A stretch of DNA of 64,000 nt from Arenibacter sp041392165 (lineage in GTDB: Bacteria; Bacteroidota; Bacteroidia; Flavobacteriales; Flavobacteriaceae), in assembly GCA_041392165.1 (NCBI GenBank), contig JAWKMN010000001.1, forward strand, positions 1,116,001 to 1,180,000. The letters are read 5' to 3'. Shown here in pieces: positions 35,111-43,599 of the stretch. The translations under genes were made by a program, and so were the position numbers. The notes beneath the pieces were generated by a model, which searched no databases, was not told the origin of the DNA, and saw only the letters and a list, made by a program, of their open reading frames with translations. The stretch's first letter is position 1. Each line of letters starts with the position of its first letter.

Positions 35111-35191
35111 TACCAAGGTATTAAGATGGGAAATGATATAATTGTTGCACGGGGCTTGAGAGGTTTTAAAGTATAACTAATAATATAAGTG

Positions 35192-36148
35192 ATGAAAAAA
35201 AGAGAACTGGGAACAACTGGCATTCATGTGTCCGAAATAGCCTTTGGAGGTGTCGAAATAGGAATGCCGTACGGAATTGGGATCAAAAGTAAAGACGATA
35301 TGCTCTCTCGTAATGAATCGATCAATCTATTGCACGCAGCTGTGGATAGGGGAATTAATTTTTTTGATACCGCACGTATGTACGGGGTTAGTGAAGAGAT
35401 TATGGGACAAGCTTTTAGGTTAAAAAGAGATCAAGTGGTAATCAGTTCCAAATGCTGTAAACTACGTAAGGAATCGGGAGTTCTGCCTTCGCCAAAAAAA
35501 ATAAGGGAAACTATTGAAAGATCCTTGGAGGAGAGCCTCAAGGCCTTACAGACCAATTATATAGATGTGTATATGTTGCATCAGGCCGATTTTGAGATCC
35601 TGGAAAACGAGGTGATTGCGCAAACCTTTCTTGACTATAAGGAAAAGGGCGTAATCCGTGCAACCGGTGTTTCCACATATGCTGTGGAAGATACCAAGAA
35701 AACCATAGAAAGTGGAAATTGGGACGTGGTACAGTTGCCTTATAACTTGATGGATCAATCACAAGAGATCAACTTTTCGTTGGCAGAAAGGAATGGAATC
35801 GGGATAATGGTCCGTTCCGTTTTGTTTAAGGGAATTTTGAGCAATAAGGGAAGGTCGTTGCACCCCGCATTAAAAGAGGTGGAACAACATATTTGGTCCT
35901 ATAAGGAATTATGGAGCGATCTAGGCTGTGATCTTGCCGCATTGGCATTGAAATTTGCATTGTCCTCAGAACAAGTATCCTCTGTGCTTGTAGGTATTGA
36001 TCGGATAGAATATTTAGAAAATTCCATTGGTGTTGCAGATGGCGATTATTTAAATTCCGAATTATTGAAGAAAGCAAAGGAACTAGAGTACCCGGATATT
36101 GATTTTTTAGATCTGGTCAAATGGGAGAGAATGGGATGGTTAACATAA
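35192..36148 (+). CDS. Aldo/keto reductase
   Basis: 318 aa TIM-barrel NADPH-dependent oxidoreductase: KRELGTTGIHVSEIAFGGVEIG, the catalytic Asp in INFFDTARMYGVSEEIMGQAF (with Tyr), the catalytic Lys in VVISSKCCKL, YIDVYMLHQAD with His, and the cofactor-binding SSVLVGIDRIEYLEN near the end. ATG 35192 is chosen over the adjacent GTG 35189. It probably reduces or oxidises a sugar aldehyde or keto group. It follows the PhyH gene, and a remnant of a second copy lies 1.1 kb upstream. Confidence 0.94.
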   Translation: MKKRELGTTGIHVSEIAFGGVEIGMPYGIGIKSKDDMLSRNESINLLHAAVDRGINFFDTARMYGVSEEIMGQAFRLKRDQVVISSKCCKLRKESGVLPSPKKIRETIERSLEESLKALQTNYIDVYMLHQADFEILENEVIAQTFLDYKEKGVIRATGVSTYAVEDTKKTIESGNWDVVQLPYNLMDQSQEINFSLAERNGIGIMVRSVLFKGILSNKGRSLHPALKEVEQHIWSYKELWSDLGCDLAALALKFALSSEQVSSVLVGIDRIEYLENSIGVADGDYLNSELLKKAKELEYPDIDFLDLVKWERMGWLT

Positions 36149-36189
36149 TACTTGTTCCGAACAGTAATTAGTGTACAAATATAATTTTT

Positions 36190-37435
36190 ATGAAACGTAA
36201 AATAAAAAAAATAGGGCTTTTGAGTTTGATTCTTATGGGTATGGTACAATGTACGGATAAGAAATTAAACAAATCTGATCAGGGAGTAAAAACCGAGGAT
36301 CCCCCTGTGGCCATGCATGAAGAATCGGAAGACTTGGGAGAGGGTGTTCGTAAGATAAAGGATATCGTTATTTATAAGGATTCTACATTTTATTCTACCT
36401 TTCCGTCTGTAGTAACTAGGCCCGATGGAGATGTGTTGGTGTCCTTTCGTCGGGCACCGGACCGTAAAATATTTGGTGAGTCCGGCTCAAACCACGTTGA
36501 TCCCAACAGTTACTTGGTAATGGTTAGATCCAGTGACAATGGGGAAACGTGGACAGAGGACCCCGAGTTGGTTTACTCCCATCCGTTTGGGGGGTCACAG
36601 GATCCTTGTCTGTTGCAATTGAAGGACGGAACGCTTCTTTGCACCAGTTATGGCTGGGCCTTTCTTAGGCCGGAGGGGATAGCCAATTTAAAGCAACCTA
36701 GTTTCATCAATTCGGGGACCGCCGTTTTTTTAGGGGGCTATTTGGTTCGTTCTACCGATGGTGGGGAAACCTGGGGTGATGCCATATATCCTCCACATAT
36801 AGCACCGGAAGTTTTAAATGATGCATTTGGTTCCCCGGTAAAAGCATATAACAGGGGGGCGTTATATGAAGCCAATGATGGTAGAATTTTATGGATAGTA
36901 GCGGCCCATGATACCCCTAACAAGACCTCGAACCACCTTATTACATCCAACGATAAAGGGTTGACCTGGGACTATGTTTCCCCTGTGGCGGTAGATGACA
37001 AAATATCATTCAATGAAGCCTCCATTATTGAGACCCCTAAAGGTGATCTGGTAGGTTTTTTAAGAACGGCAGGTTTTGATGGACCAAGCTGTTATTTCCC
37101 GTTCAACGGATGGGGGCAAAACTTTTAAATGGGAATCAATGGGTTTCCAGGGACATCCGTTAAATGCATTGCGGTTAAAGGACAATAGGGTTTTGCTTAC
37201 CTATGGATACCGTCATAAGCCCTATGGCATTCGGGCGCGTATTTTGAATCCGGAATGTACCGATTTTGCAACGGCTCCTGAGATTGTACTTAGAGAGGAC
37301 GGTGGCTCTACAGATATTGGTTATACCTGGACTACCCAATTAAAAGATAATAGAGTTTTGGTAATCTATTATTTCAATCAGGATAACGGCCCCCGTTATA
37401 TTGCAGGCACTATTCTGGAAATAGAAAATAAATAA
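36190..37435 (+). pseudogene. Sialidase/BNR lipoprotein with a +1 frameshift
   Basis: The first frame (36190-37128) gives a lipoprotein signal peptide (lipobox VQC), VVTRPDGDVLVSFRRAPD and Asp-boxes SSDNGETWTED, STDGGETWGDA and SNDKGLTWDYV. It then leaves frame near 37081, where GATGGACC carries one G too many. The second frame continues with the fourth Asp-box STDGGKTFKWES and the family C-terminus (NALRLKDNRVLLTYGYRHKPYGIRAR) to 37435. Restoring the frame gives a complete sialidase-like protein of about 414 aa. It may be a decayed gene or a sequencing error. Confidence 0.8.
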
Positions 37436-37438
37436 TAT

Positions 37439-38398
37439 ATGGGGGTTTTTAAATATAATCGGATATTCATCCTGGTTTTAATAAGTGCCCCAATCTTTAG
37501 TTGTCAAATGAATAAAAAGCACTTTAAATCAGAATCAGTAGTCAAAACCGCTAAGGATAAGTTACAGTATGCCTTAGAGAATTCCTCCAAATGGCAAAAG
37601 GTACATGCTGCGGAGTACATTCTTAATCATGATTATTCAAATAATGTACACGATATTTTTGTTGAGGAAGAAAAACAAAATAGAAATGAGCCCTATTACC
37701 GCATAGGGATTTGGCGTGTCCTGAATCAGGCAGCAACTGCTACCGAGGAAAAAAAAAGATGGCTGGATTCCATTTCATCGGTATTTGAAAAATATACCTC
37801 TCTTGATCGTGTTCATGCCGCGGAATCTTTGGCAAAACTAAAAGTATCCCCAAATACCATCTCTTTTAAGGTGACGGATTCCATTCTAAAAAGCGCACAC
37901 AATCCTTTGTGGGGGTATACCTATTGGGGTACGGCATACACTTCAGAGGCGGATATGCTTAAGGTAAAAAACAAATTCATGGACATCATTTTAAAATCCG
38001 ACGAGCCTATTTCAATCAAGGGAATAGCTTTGTTTGCCTTATATAAAATGAAAAATATAAGTACTCAAGATTGGAATATATTATGTTCTAGAGCTATGAA
38101 CGAACCTATGGATTCGCCCTTATACACAAGTTTATTAACCTGTACGCTGGCAAACACACCTAAAGATTCTTTGTTTTCCGCACGAGGACATAAATGCAGG
38201 GAAAAGTTGGAAAAACAAATATACTCATCGAATAATAATGAAATTGCTGCCTCACTAGCCGTATACCAAGATATTGCCGCTGAAGAAGACATACCATTTC
38301 TCACATCGTTTATGGATAAAGGCATTGATGAGGATAACATAGAAATAACAATGGCTGCTGCAAATGCAATATTAAGTTTTGACGGTCAGGGGAGATAG
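37439..38398 (+). CDS. Helical-repeat (HEAT-like) lipoprotein, unknown function
   Basis: 319 aa. Signal peptide with lipobox IFSC at about residue 22. The remainder is all-helical, with pairs reading WQKVHAAEYILNHDYS, LDRVHAAESLAKLKVS and EITMAAANAILSF, the spacing of HEAT-type repeats. I recognise no enzyme motif; similar repeats occur at the C-termini of some sulfatases, but no sulfatase domain is present. It starts three bases after the sialidase stop, so it is likely cotranslated and may act with it at the cell envelope. Confidence 0.75.
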   Translation: MGVFKYNRIFILVLISAPIFSCQMNKKHFKSESVVKTAKDKLQYALENSSKWQKVHAAEYILNHDYSNNVHDIFVEEEKQNRNEPYYRIGIWRVLNQAATATEEKKRWLDSISSVFEKYTSLDRVHAAESLAKLKVSPNTISFKVTDSILKSAHNPLWGYTYWGTAYTSEADMLKVKNKFMDIILKSDEPISIKGIALFALYKMKNISTQDWNILCSRAMNEPMDSPLYTSLLTCTLANTPKDSLFSARGHKCREKLEKQIYSSNNNEIAASLAVYQDIAAEEDIPFLTSFMDKGIDEDNIEITMAAANAILSFDGQGR

Positions 38399-38420
38399 AT
38401 TTTTAATAAAGTTAAAAGAT

Positions 38421-39338
38421 ATGATAAAATTAGGAATTATTGGAATGAGCGAAGGTAATGCCCATCCCTTCTCGTGGTCGGCCATAATAAATGGGTGTTA
38501 CGATGCGGCGGAAATAGATGCCATGGGTTACCCGGCGGTATCCAATTATCTAAAAGCCAATGAAGATACCTTGGGAATCCGTGGTGCAAAAGTAAGCTGT
38601 GTCTGGACCCAGGACAGGCACATTTCTGAAAGCATTGCCAAAACTGCAAAAATCGAAACCATTGCCAATAGTCTGGAAGAAATGGTCGGCATGGTGGATG
38701 CGGTAATATTGGCCAGGGATGATGCAAAAAACCATGTCGCTATGGCAAAGCCTTTTATAGATGCGGGCATTCCCATTTTTATAGACAAGCCACTCGCCAT
38801 TACCCTTGAAGATTTGAAATATTTTTCAGACCAAAACACCAAAGGAAAATTCATTATGTCCTGCTCTTCCATGCGTTATTCCAATGAATGCAGGATCGTT
38901 AAACAGGAACTATCATCCTTGGGCCCTTTGGAACTGGCCACTGCCGTTGGGAAAAAAGATTGGGCCAAGTATGGCGTACATCTCCTGGAAGCTTTGTTTT
39001 CTTTGTTGGACGACCCAAAACCGATATCGGTAAAACACCTAGGGAAAAGCGGAAAGGACATTGTCTCTATTCGGTTTGAAAATGGGCTCCTGAGCACTTT
39101 GCACCTTTTTATGGACATCTCCCCTACCTTTCAAGTCTCATTGTTCGGACAAAAAGGATGGCGATTGATCGATATTAAAAATTCGTATTCCATGTTCAGG
39201 GACAATATTATAGAATTTGTCCGGTCGGTGGAAGAGGGTAGGCCCAGGCTCCCATTTGAAAAAACGGAAATGATCGTTAAAACTCTGATCGGGGCAATGG
39301 AAAGTCTTGAAAATGGGGGCGAAACGGTGTATTTATAA
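38421..39338 (+). CDS. Gfo/Idh/MocA family oxidoreductase
   Basis: 305 aa. An N-terminal Rossmann-like domain (KLGIIGMSEGNAHPFSW) and the conserved DKPLA of the family in GIPIFIDKPLAITLEDL near residue 128. The usual GxGxxG is altered (GMSEGNAH), which suggests a changed or lost nucleotide site. The C-terminal beta domain runs from about 150 (TAVGKKDWAKYGVHLLEAL). ATG 38421 is preferred; the 14 residues upstream lack family similarity and overlap the preceding gene. It probably acts on a sugar or inositol-like ring. Confidence 0.88.
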   Translation: MIKLGIIGMSEGNAHPFSWSAIINGCYDAAEIDAMGYPAVSNYLKANEDTLGIRGAKVSCVWTQDRHISESIAKTAKIETIANSLEEMVGMVDAVILARDDAKNHVAMAKPFIDAGIPIFIDKPLAITLEDLKYFSDQNTKGKFIMSCSSMRYSNECRIVKQELSSLGPLELATAVGKKDWAKYGVHLLEALFSLLDDPKPISVKHLGKSGKDIVSIRFENGLLSTLHLFMDISPTFQVSLFGQKGWRLIDIKNSYSMFRDNIIEFVRSVEEGRPRLPFEKTEMIVKTLIGAMESLENGGETVYL

Positions 39339-39362
39339 TAACAATCCATAAAAATTGATAAG

Positions 39363-40139
39363 ATGAACGTAAAAGATTTATTGAATTTAAAAGGAAAGGT
39401 TATTCTGGTTTCCGGTGGTGCGGGCTCCTATGGCAAAAGCATAGTGGAAGGGCTTGGAGAAGCGGGCGGAACGGTTATTATAGCCTCCCGCGATTTAAAA
39501 AATGCGGAGACCGTTGCCCAAGCTTTTCGGGACAAAGGATTGGATGTCCATGCCCGGCAGTTAGATCAAGGGATCCATGAATCCGTGTTGTTGCTCAAAA
39601 AGGAAATTTTGGAATCGTTCGGCAAACTAGACGTATTTGTAAACAATGCCGTTGCGCGCCCCATGAAAGGGTATGATGATCCTATAGAAAATTTTGCGGA
39701 ATCCATGCGGATCAACGCCACTGGCATGATGGACATATTGCGTGAAATGTGCGACATTATGGGGAGAAACGGAGGAGGAAGTGTTATCAATATCAGTTCC
39801 ATGATGGGGATGAAAGGTCCCGATCTTTCCAATTACGAGGGAACCGATATGGGAACCCCCCCACCGGATTATTTTTTCCACAATGGCGGATTGATCAACC
39901 TTACCCGTTACCTGACAAAGGTATTGGCCCCTAAAAACATAAGGGTCAATTGTGTAAGTCCCGGGGGGTTGTTCAACAACCAGCCGGCACGTTTCCTTGA
40001 AAATTATAACAAAAAGGTACCGGCAGGCCGTTTGGCGAACAATGATGATATTAAAGGCCTAATGGTTCTCCTGGCATCCGATGCGGGAGCCTATATCAAT
40101 GGGGAGAATATATTGATGGATGGTGGGCTGAATGCCTAA
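39363..40139 (+). CDS. SDR-family oxidoreductase with altered catalytic Lys
   Basis: 258 aa. Cofactor motif LVSGGAGSYGKSIVEGL, NNAVARPM near 95, catalytic Ser in VINISSMMG, then a Tyr in PPPDYFFHNGGLINLT. The fourth residue after this Tyr should be Lys in the YxxxK dyad, but the codon is AAT (Asn). The C-terminus VNCVSPGGLFNNQ...GRLANNDDIKGLMVLLASDAGAYINGENILMDGG is normal. With Asn the enzyme may be inactive or use another proton relay. It starts 24 bases after the Gfo/Idh gene. Confidence 0.9.
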   Translation: MNVKDLLNLKGKVILVSGGAGSYGKSIVEGLGEAGGTVIIASRDLKNAETVAQAFRDKGLDVHARQLDQGIHESVLLLKKEILESFGKLDVFVNNAVARPMKGYDDPIENFAESMRINATGMMDILREMCDIMGRNGGGSVINISSMMGMKGPDLSNYEGTDMGTPPPDYFFHNGGLINLTRYLTKVLAPKNIRVNCVSPGGLFNNQPARFLENYNKKVPAGRLANNDDIKGLMVLLASDAGAYINGENILMDGGLNA

Positions 40140-40172
40140 CCGAATACAATCAATTCAAAGAAAAAATTTAAA

Positions 40173-42509
40173 ATGAAATATACAGAAGTATTACGGGAGC
40201 AGGATTATAATATTATTGTGTCCAAATTGGAGGGGTTTATTCCAGATGAAATATTTGATATTCATGCCCATCCTTATAATCCCGCGCATTTTGCTTCGGA
40301 TGCGTGGCCTTTTTTAAAAGATGTTGGTACATTGGGCTGTACAGAACATCGGAATGCATTGTTACGATATATGCCTGCCAAGACGATTCATGGGCTCTAT
40401 TTTGGAATGCCGCATCGAACAGCAAATCTAGATGAAATGAATAGGTGGGTAGGAGAAGAGACCCGATTGAACGGCACGTCTTTGAGCAGGGCTTTAAAAG
40501 TAGTGTCTCCCAAGGACGACCCGTTGCAAACAGCGGATGAACTTAGGAATGGCCTTTTTTGTGGTTTGAAAGTTTATCATATTTATGCAGAACGACCAGA
40601 TACAATGAACGCATCCATAGCTGAATATGCGCCTGAGTGGATGTGGGAAATATTGAATGAAATAAACGGGGTTATGCTTCTTCATATGGTTATGGATGAG
40701 GCAATTGCCAATAAAGACAACCAAAATGAGATAAGGCGGCTTAGCCGAACTTATCCCAATGTAAGGCTTGTTCTTGCCCATAATGCAAGAAGTTTTAATT
40801 ATCGAAATGCAAGAAGCGGTTTGCATATCTTGACGGATCTTGATAATGTGGTGGTGGATACATCGGCGATAGGTGAAACCGAGTCATACAGAGCGGTATG
40901 GAATGCATTAGGACCACGTCGTATTCTTTGGGGTTCTGATTTTGCCATAAGCGAGATGCGAGGACGGTGTATAACGACCGGATCACATTTTTATTGGCAT
41001 TTTCCTGAGAATCTAAGGTCTGATTTTAAGACTCCTACCGAAACGAAAATGACATTGGTAGGAATTGAGTCATTGCTGTGTTTGCATGAGATGTGCGAAG
41101 ATGAGGGCCTGACAACTGAAGACATAAAGGATATTTTCCTAAACAATGCTTTACGTTTGCTTAAACCACACCTTCCAACCGAGGCACTACCTTCAGAAAC
41201 AAATGGACCAGAGTTATGGGAACGTGCCCGATCCGTAATTTCAGGAGGTACCGGATTGCTTTCCAAAAGGGCAGAGAGTTTTGACACCCATCCCTGGCCT
41301 TCTTATTATTCGCGGTGCTCTGGTTGTGAGGTATGGGATACATCCGGCCGGCACTATATTGATTACGTAGGTGGCATTGGCGCGATACTTCTTGGTTATG
41401 CAGATCCAGAGGTAAATGCAGCAGTAAGGCGCCGGATATCGTTAGGTTCGTATTGCTCATTAGTAAATCCGCAGGAGATAATTTTAGCGGAGTCAATTCT
41501 AAAATTGCACCCTTGGGCAGGCAAAGTACGATTTGCCCGTTCGGGAGGTGAAGCAATGGCCATAGCGGTGCGCACTGCCAGAGCGGCCACGGGTAATAGC
41601 GGTATAGCCATTTGCGGATATCATGGTTGGAGTGATTGGTACCTTGCGGCAAATTTAAGTGATGATGAAGCACTGGATGGACATCTACTGCCCGGTTTGG
41701 AACCGAAAGGTGTGCCCCGGGAATTAGCCGGTACATCCGTGCCTTTTCAATATAACGATCTGGATTCATTGGATATTGCACTTCAGAAGCTTAAGGGAAA
41801 TTTTGCTGGAATAGTAATGGAGCCAATGCGCTCACAATGGCCCAAGGGTGATTTTATTGAAAAAGTAGCCGAAAAATGCCGTGCAGCAGGCGGGGTATTG
41901 GTAATCGATGAGATCACGAGTGGCTTACGTTACGGTTTTCCAGGGGCGCTTTCCAACATCGGGGTTGATCCGGATATGGTTGTTTATGCCAAGGCGATGA
42001 GCAACGGTTATCCGTTTGCAACAATTATAGGGCGTGAAGAAGTTATGGGCAAATCCAATGACAGTTTTATTTCGTCCAGCTATTGGACCGATGGCGTTGG
42101 GACAGCTGCGGCCTTGGCCGTTTTTGAAAAAGTCCAGCGCTTGAACGTCCAGGAAGTCGTTTGGAAAAGAGGAGAAGAGCTTCAAGATTCCTTAAGGGCT
42201 CTTGCCGAGCGCCATCCCAGTTGCAAAATCGCAATTGGAGGCATGCCGCCTTCACCCACACTGAACTTTCAACTGGGGACGGATTCTCTTGATGCCAAAG
42301 CGCTATATATAAGAAAAATGCTAGATCATGGTTTTCTGGTATCATCAACCTTTTACTTAATGTATGCACATAAAGAGGAGCATTATAAAAAATTGATCGA
42401 TGCGCTCGATCTGGTTTTTGAAGAAATGGGGGAAATCATTGAAAGTGGCCGCATTCATGAAGAAGTAGGAAATAACGGAAACCGTTCTGGATTTGCACGT
42501 TTGGCATAA
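40173..42509 (+). CDS. Fused amidohydrolase - class III aminotransferase
   Basis: 778 aa in one uninterrupted frame. Residues 1 to about 335 are an amidohydrolase_2-type TIM barrel: IFDIHAHPYN (HxH), GLKVYHIYAE, MLLHMVMDEA, LVLAHNARSF and ILWGSDFAI. Residues about 350-770 are a class III aminotransferase of the glutamate-1-semialdehyde type: YIDYVGGIGAILLGYADPEV, FARSGGEAMAIAVRTARA, PLP-ring Asp579 in VLVIDEITSGLRYGFPG and Schiff-base Lys607 in VVYAKAMSNGYPFA. The locus also encodes separate members of both families, so this enzyme probably carries out a hydrolysis and a transamination on one substrate. Confidence 0.9.
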   Translation: MKYTEVLREQDYNIIVSKLEGFIPDEIFDIHAHPYNPAHFASDAWPFLKDVGTLGCTEHRNALLRYMPAKTIHGLYFGMPHRTANLDEMNRWVGEETRLNGTSLSRALKVVSPKDDPLQTADELRNGLFCGLKVYHIYAERPDTMNASIAEYAPEWMWEILNEINGVMLLHMVMDEAIANKDNQNEIRRLSRTYPNVRLVLAHNARSFNYRNARSGLHILTDLDNVVVDTSAIGETESYRAVWNALGPRRILWGSDFAISEMRGRCITTGSHFYWHFPENLRSDFKTPTETKMTLVGIESLLCLHEMCEDEGLTTEDIKDIFLNNALRLLKPHLPTEALPSETNGPELWERARSVISGGTGLLSKRAESFDTHPWPSYYSRCSGCEVWDTSGRHYIDYVGGIGAILLGYADPEVNAAVRRRISLGSYCSLVNPQEIILAESILKLHPWAGKVRFARSGGEAMAIAVRTARAATGNSGIAICGYHGWSDWYLAANLSDDEALDGHLLPGLEPKGVPRELAGTSVPFQYNDLDSLDIALQKLKGNFAGIVMEPMRSQWPKGDFIEKVAEKCRAAGGVLVIDEITSGLRYGFPGALSNIGVDPDMVVYAKAMSNGYPFATIIGREEVMGKSNDSFISSSYWTDGVGTAAALAVFEKVQRLNVQEVVWKRGEELQDSLRALAERHPSCKIAIGGMPPSPTLNFQLGTDSLDAKALYIRKMLDHGFLVSSTFYLMYAHKEEHYKKLIDALDLVFEEMGEIIESGRIHEEVGNNGNRSGFARLA

Positions 42510-43012
42510 TATATGATTTGGAGATTGGGTTTTGTAAGAAATAAAACAAGTAAATACTTTAATAGGGAGACTTGGTACTATTTATGCTTATAGAGGGGCT
42601 TATTGATTTGTCCGTCTTTCAGACTTTATTACACTCGGAAAATAGTAATGTTTTTTATTGAGGCAATCGAAGAGGGCTTTCCAAATTTCGAATATGCCGA
42701 ATCAGAACCCATACGATATCCCATTTAACGGGCAAATTGTAATTTCCAATTGCTTTCGGAAAAACCGAATCCTTGCATTAGATTTAAACTTCCTTCAAGA
42801 TTAGGATCAGTAAACCCTTTTTCCAATATGATAATTAATCAGTGGAGTTCCTATTTCGCGATTTATCGTCCTGCAAAACCCATCTCCATCCCAATGTGAT
42901 GAGGATGTTCGATAAAATTCAATTATAGGACCAAAAATCAAGTTACGTAATTCTGCAATTACCCCAAAAGAAGTATCGAAAATTCGCCATTGATGAATAG
43001 AAAATATATATG

Positions 43013-43042
43013 TTTATATTTGATTGATTATGGTTGATATTG
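43013..43042 (+). promoter_or_regulatory. Candidate DeoR operator upstream of susC (copy 1)
   Basis: TTTATATTTGATTGATTATG followed by GTTGATATTG. The core TATATTTGATTGATT also occurs at 20284, upstream of the aminotransferase operon. Confidence 0.4.
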
Positions 43043-43140
43043 TCAATAACCCAAATATCCTTTTATATATAAGTTTATAGTCACACATATACTTTTTGTT
43101 TTTTTTTGAAATTATATCTATATCTGTTTTAAATATCAAT

Positions 43141-43175
43141 ATATTTGATTATATTTGATTATGTGTGATTGATAT
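43141..43175 (+). promoter_or_regulatory. Candidate DeoR operator upstream of susC (copy 2)
   Basis: ATATTTGATTATATTTGATT and then ATGTGTGATTGATAT: four TGATT units with about 10-base spacing. TCACACAT at 43081 is an inverted match to ATGTGTGA here, and a related GTGTGATT follows the repeats near 20326. Confidence 0.4.
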
Positions 43176-43500
43176 GAGCATTGAAAATAAGAAGGTTTAC
43201 GCAACCAATTAATGATTCAGTAAAATTATTCTATTTTCCAAAGTTGCTTTAATTGACGCGCAAATAGATTTTTTACGGGAATCGGTCAGATTGAAGATTC
43301 CTATTGCCCAAAACAGGGTATCATGTCTATTGCGGGCGTTGAGTGAATGTTGGAAGAAGGGCCTTCCAGGAAGATTGCTTCTTGGTCATTTATGTGTAGA
43401 GTATAATGGACAGTATTTATGGTATAAAAACTTTGTTCTTATACAAAGCAACAAAAAAATGAAACATGAATCATTTGCAGGTAAACCAAAAAAAACATGA

Positions 43501-43523
43501 CCGCACTAAATGTGGCGGGTTTT
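43501..43523 (+). terminator. Terminator-like hairpin in the susC leader
   Basis: CCGCAC-TAAAT-GTGGCGG with one bulge, followed by GTTTTT, about 80 bases upstream of the susC start. It may end a leader transcript (attenuation) or be fortuitous. Confidence 0.4.
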
Positions 43524-43599
43524 TAGGGGGATTAAATTTAAGTATTTGCATAGCTGTAAAGCTTTATTAAAATGATTACAAACCAATTAAAAAAAAACT

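Larger units (their letters stand above)
42510..43599. other. Long intergenic region upstream of susC, no gene supported
   Basis: About 1.1 kb. The first 450 bases show no coding signal. From 43013 it becomes very A+T-rich with TTTGATT direct repeats (annotated separately), and a terminator-like hairpin lies at 43501-43523. A 69-codon frame at 43291-43500 has no recognisable features. This is most likely the regulatory region and long leader of the SusC/SusD operon. Confidence 0.55.

Noticed and set aside
43291..43500. 69-codon frame ending just before the susC leader hairpin
   Set aside because: Composition and codon use look random and there is no ribosome-binding site or family feature; it is treated as part of the leader.
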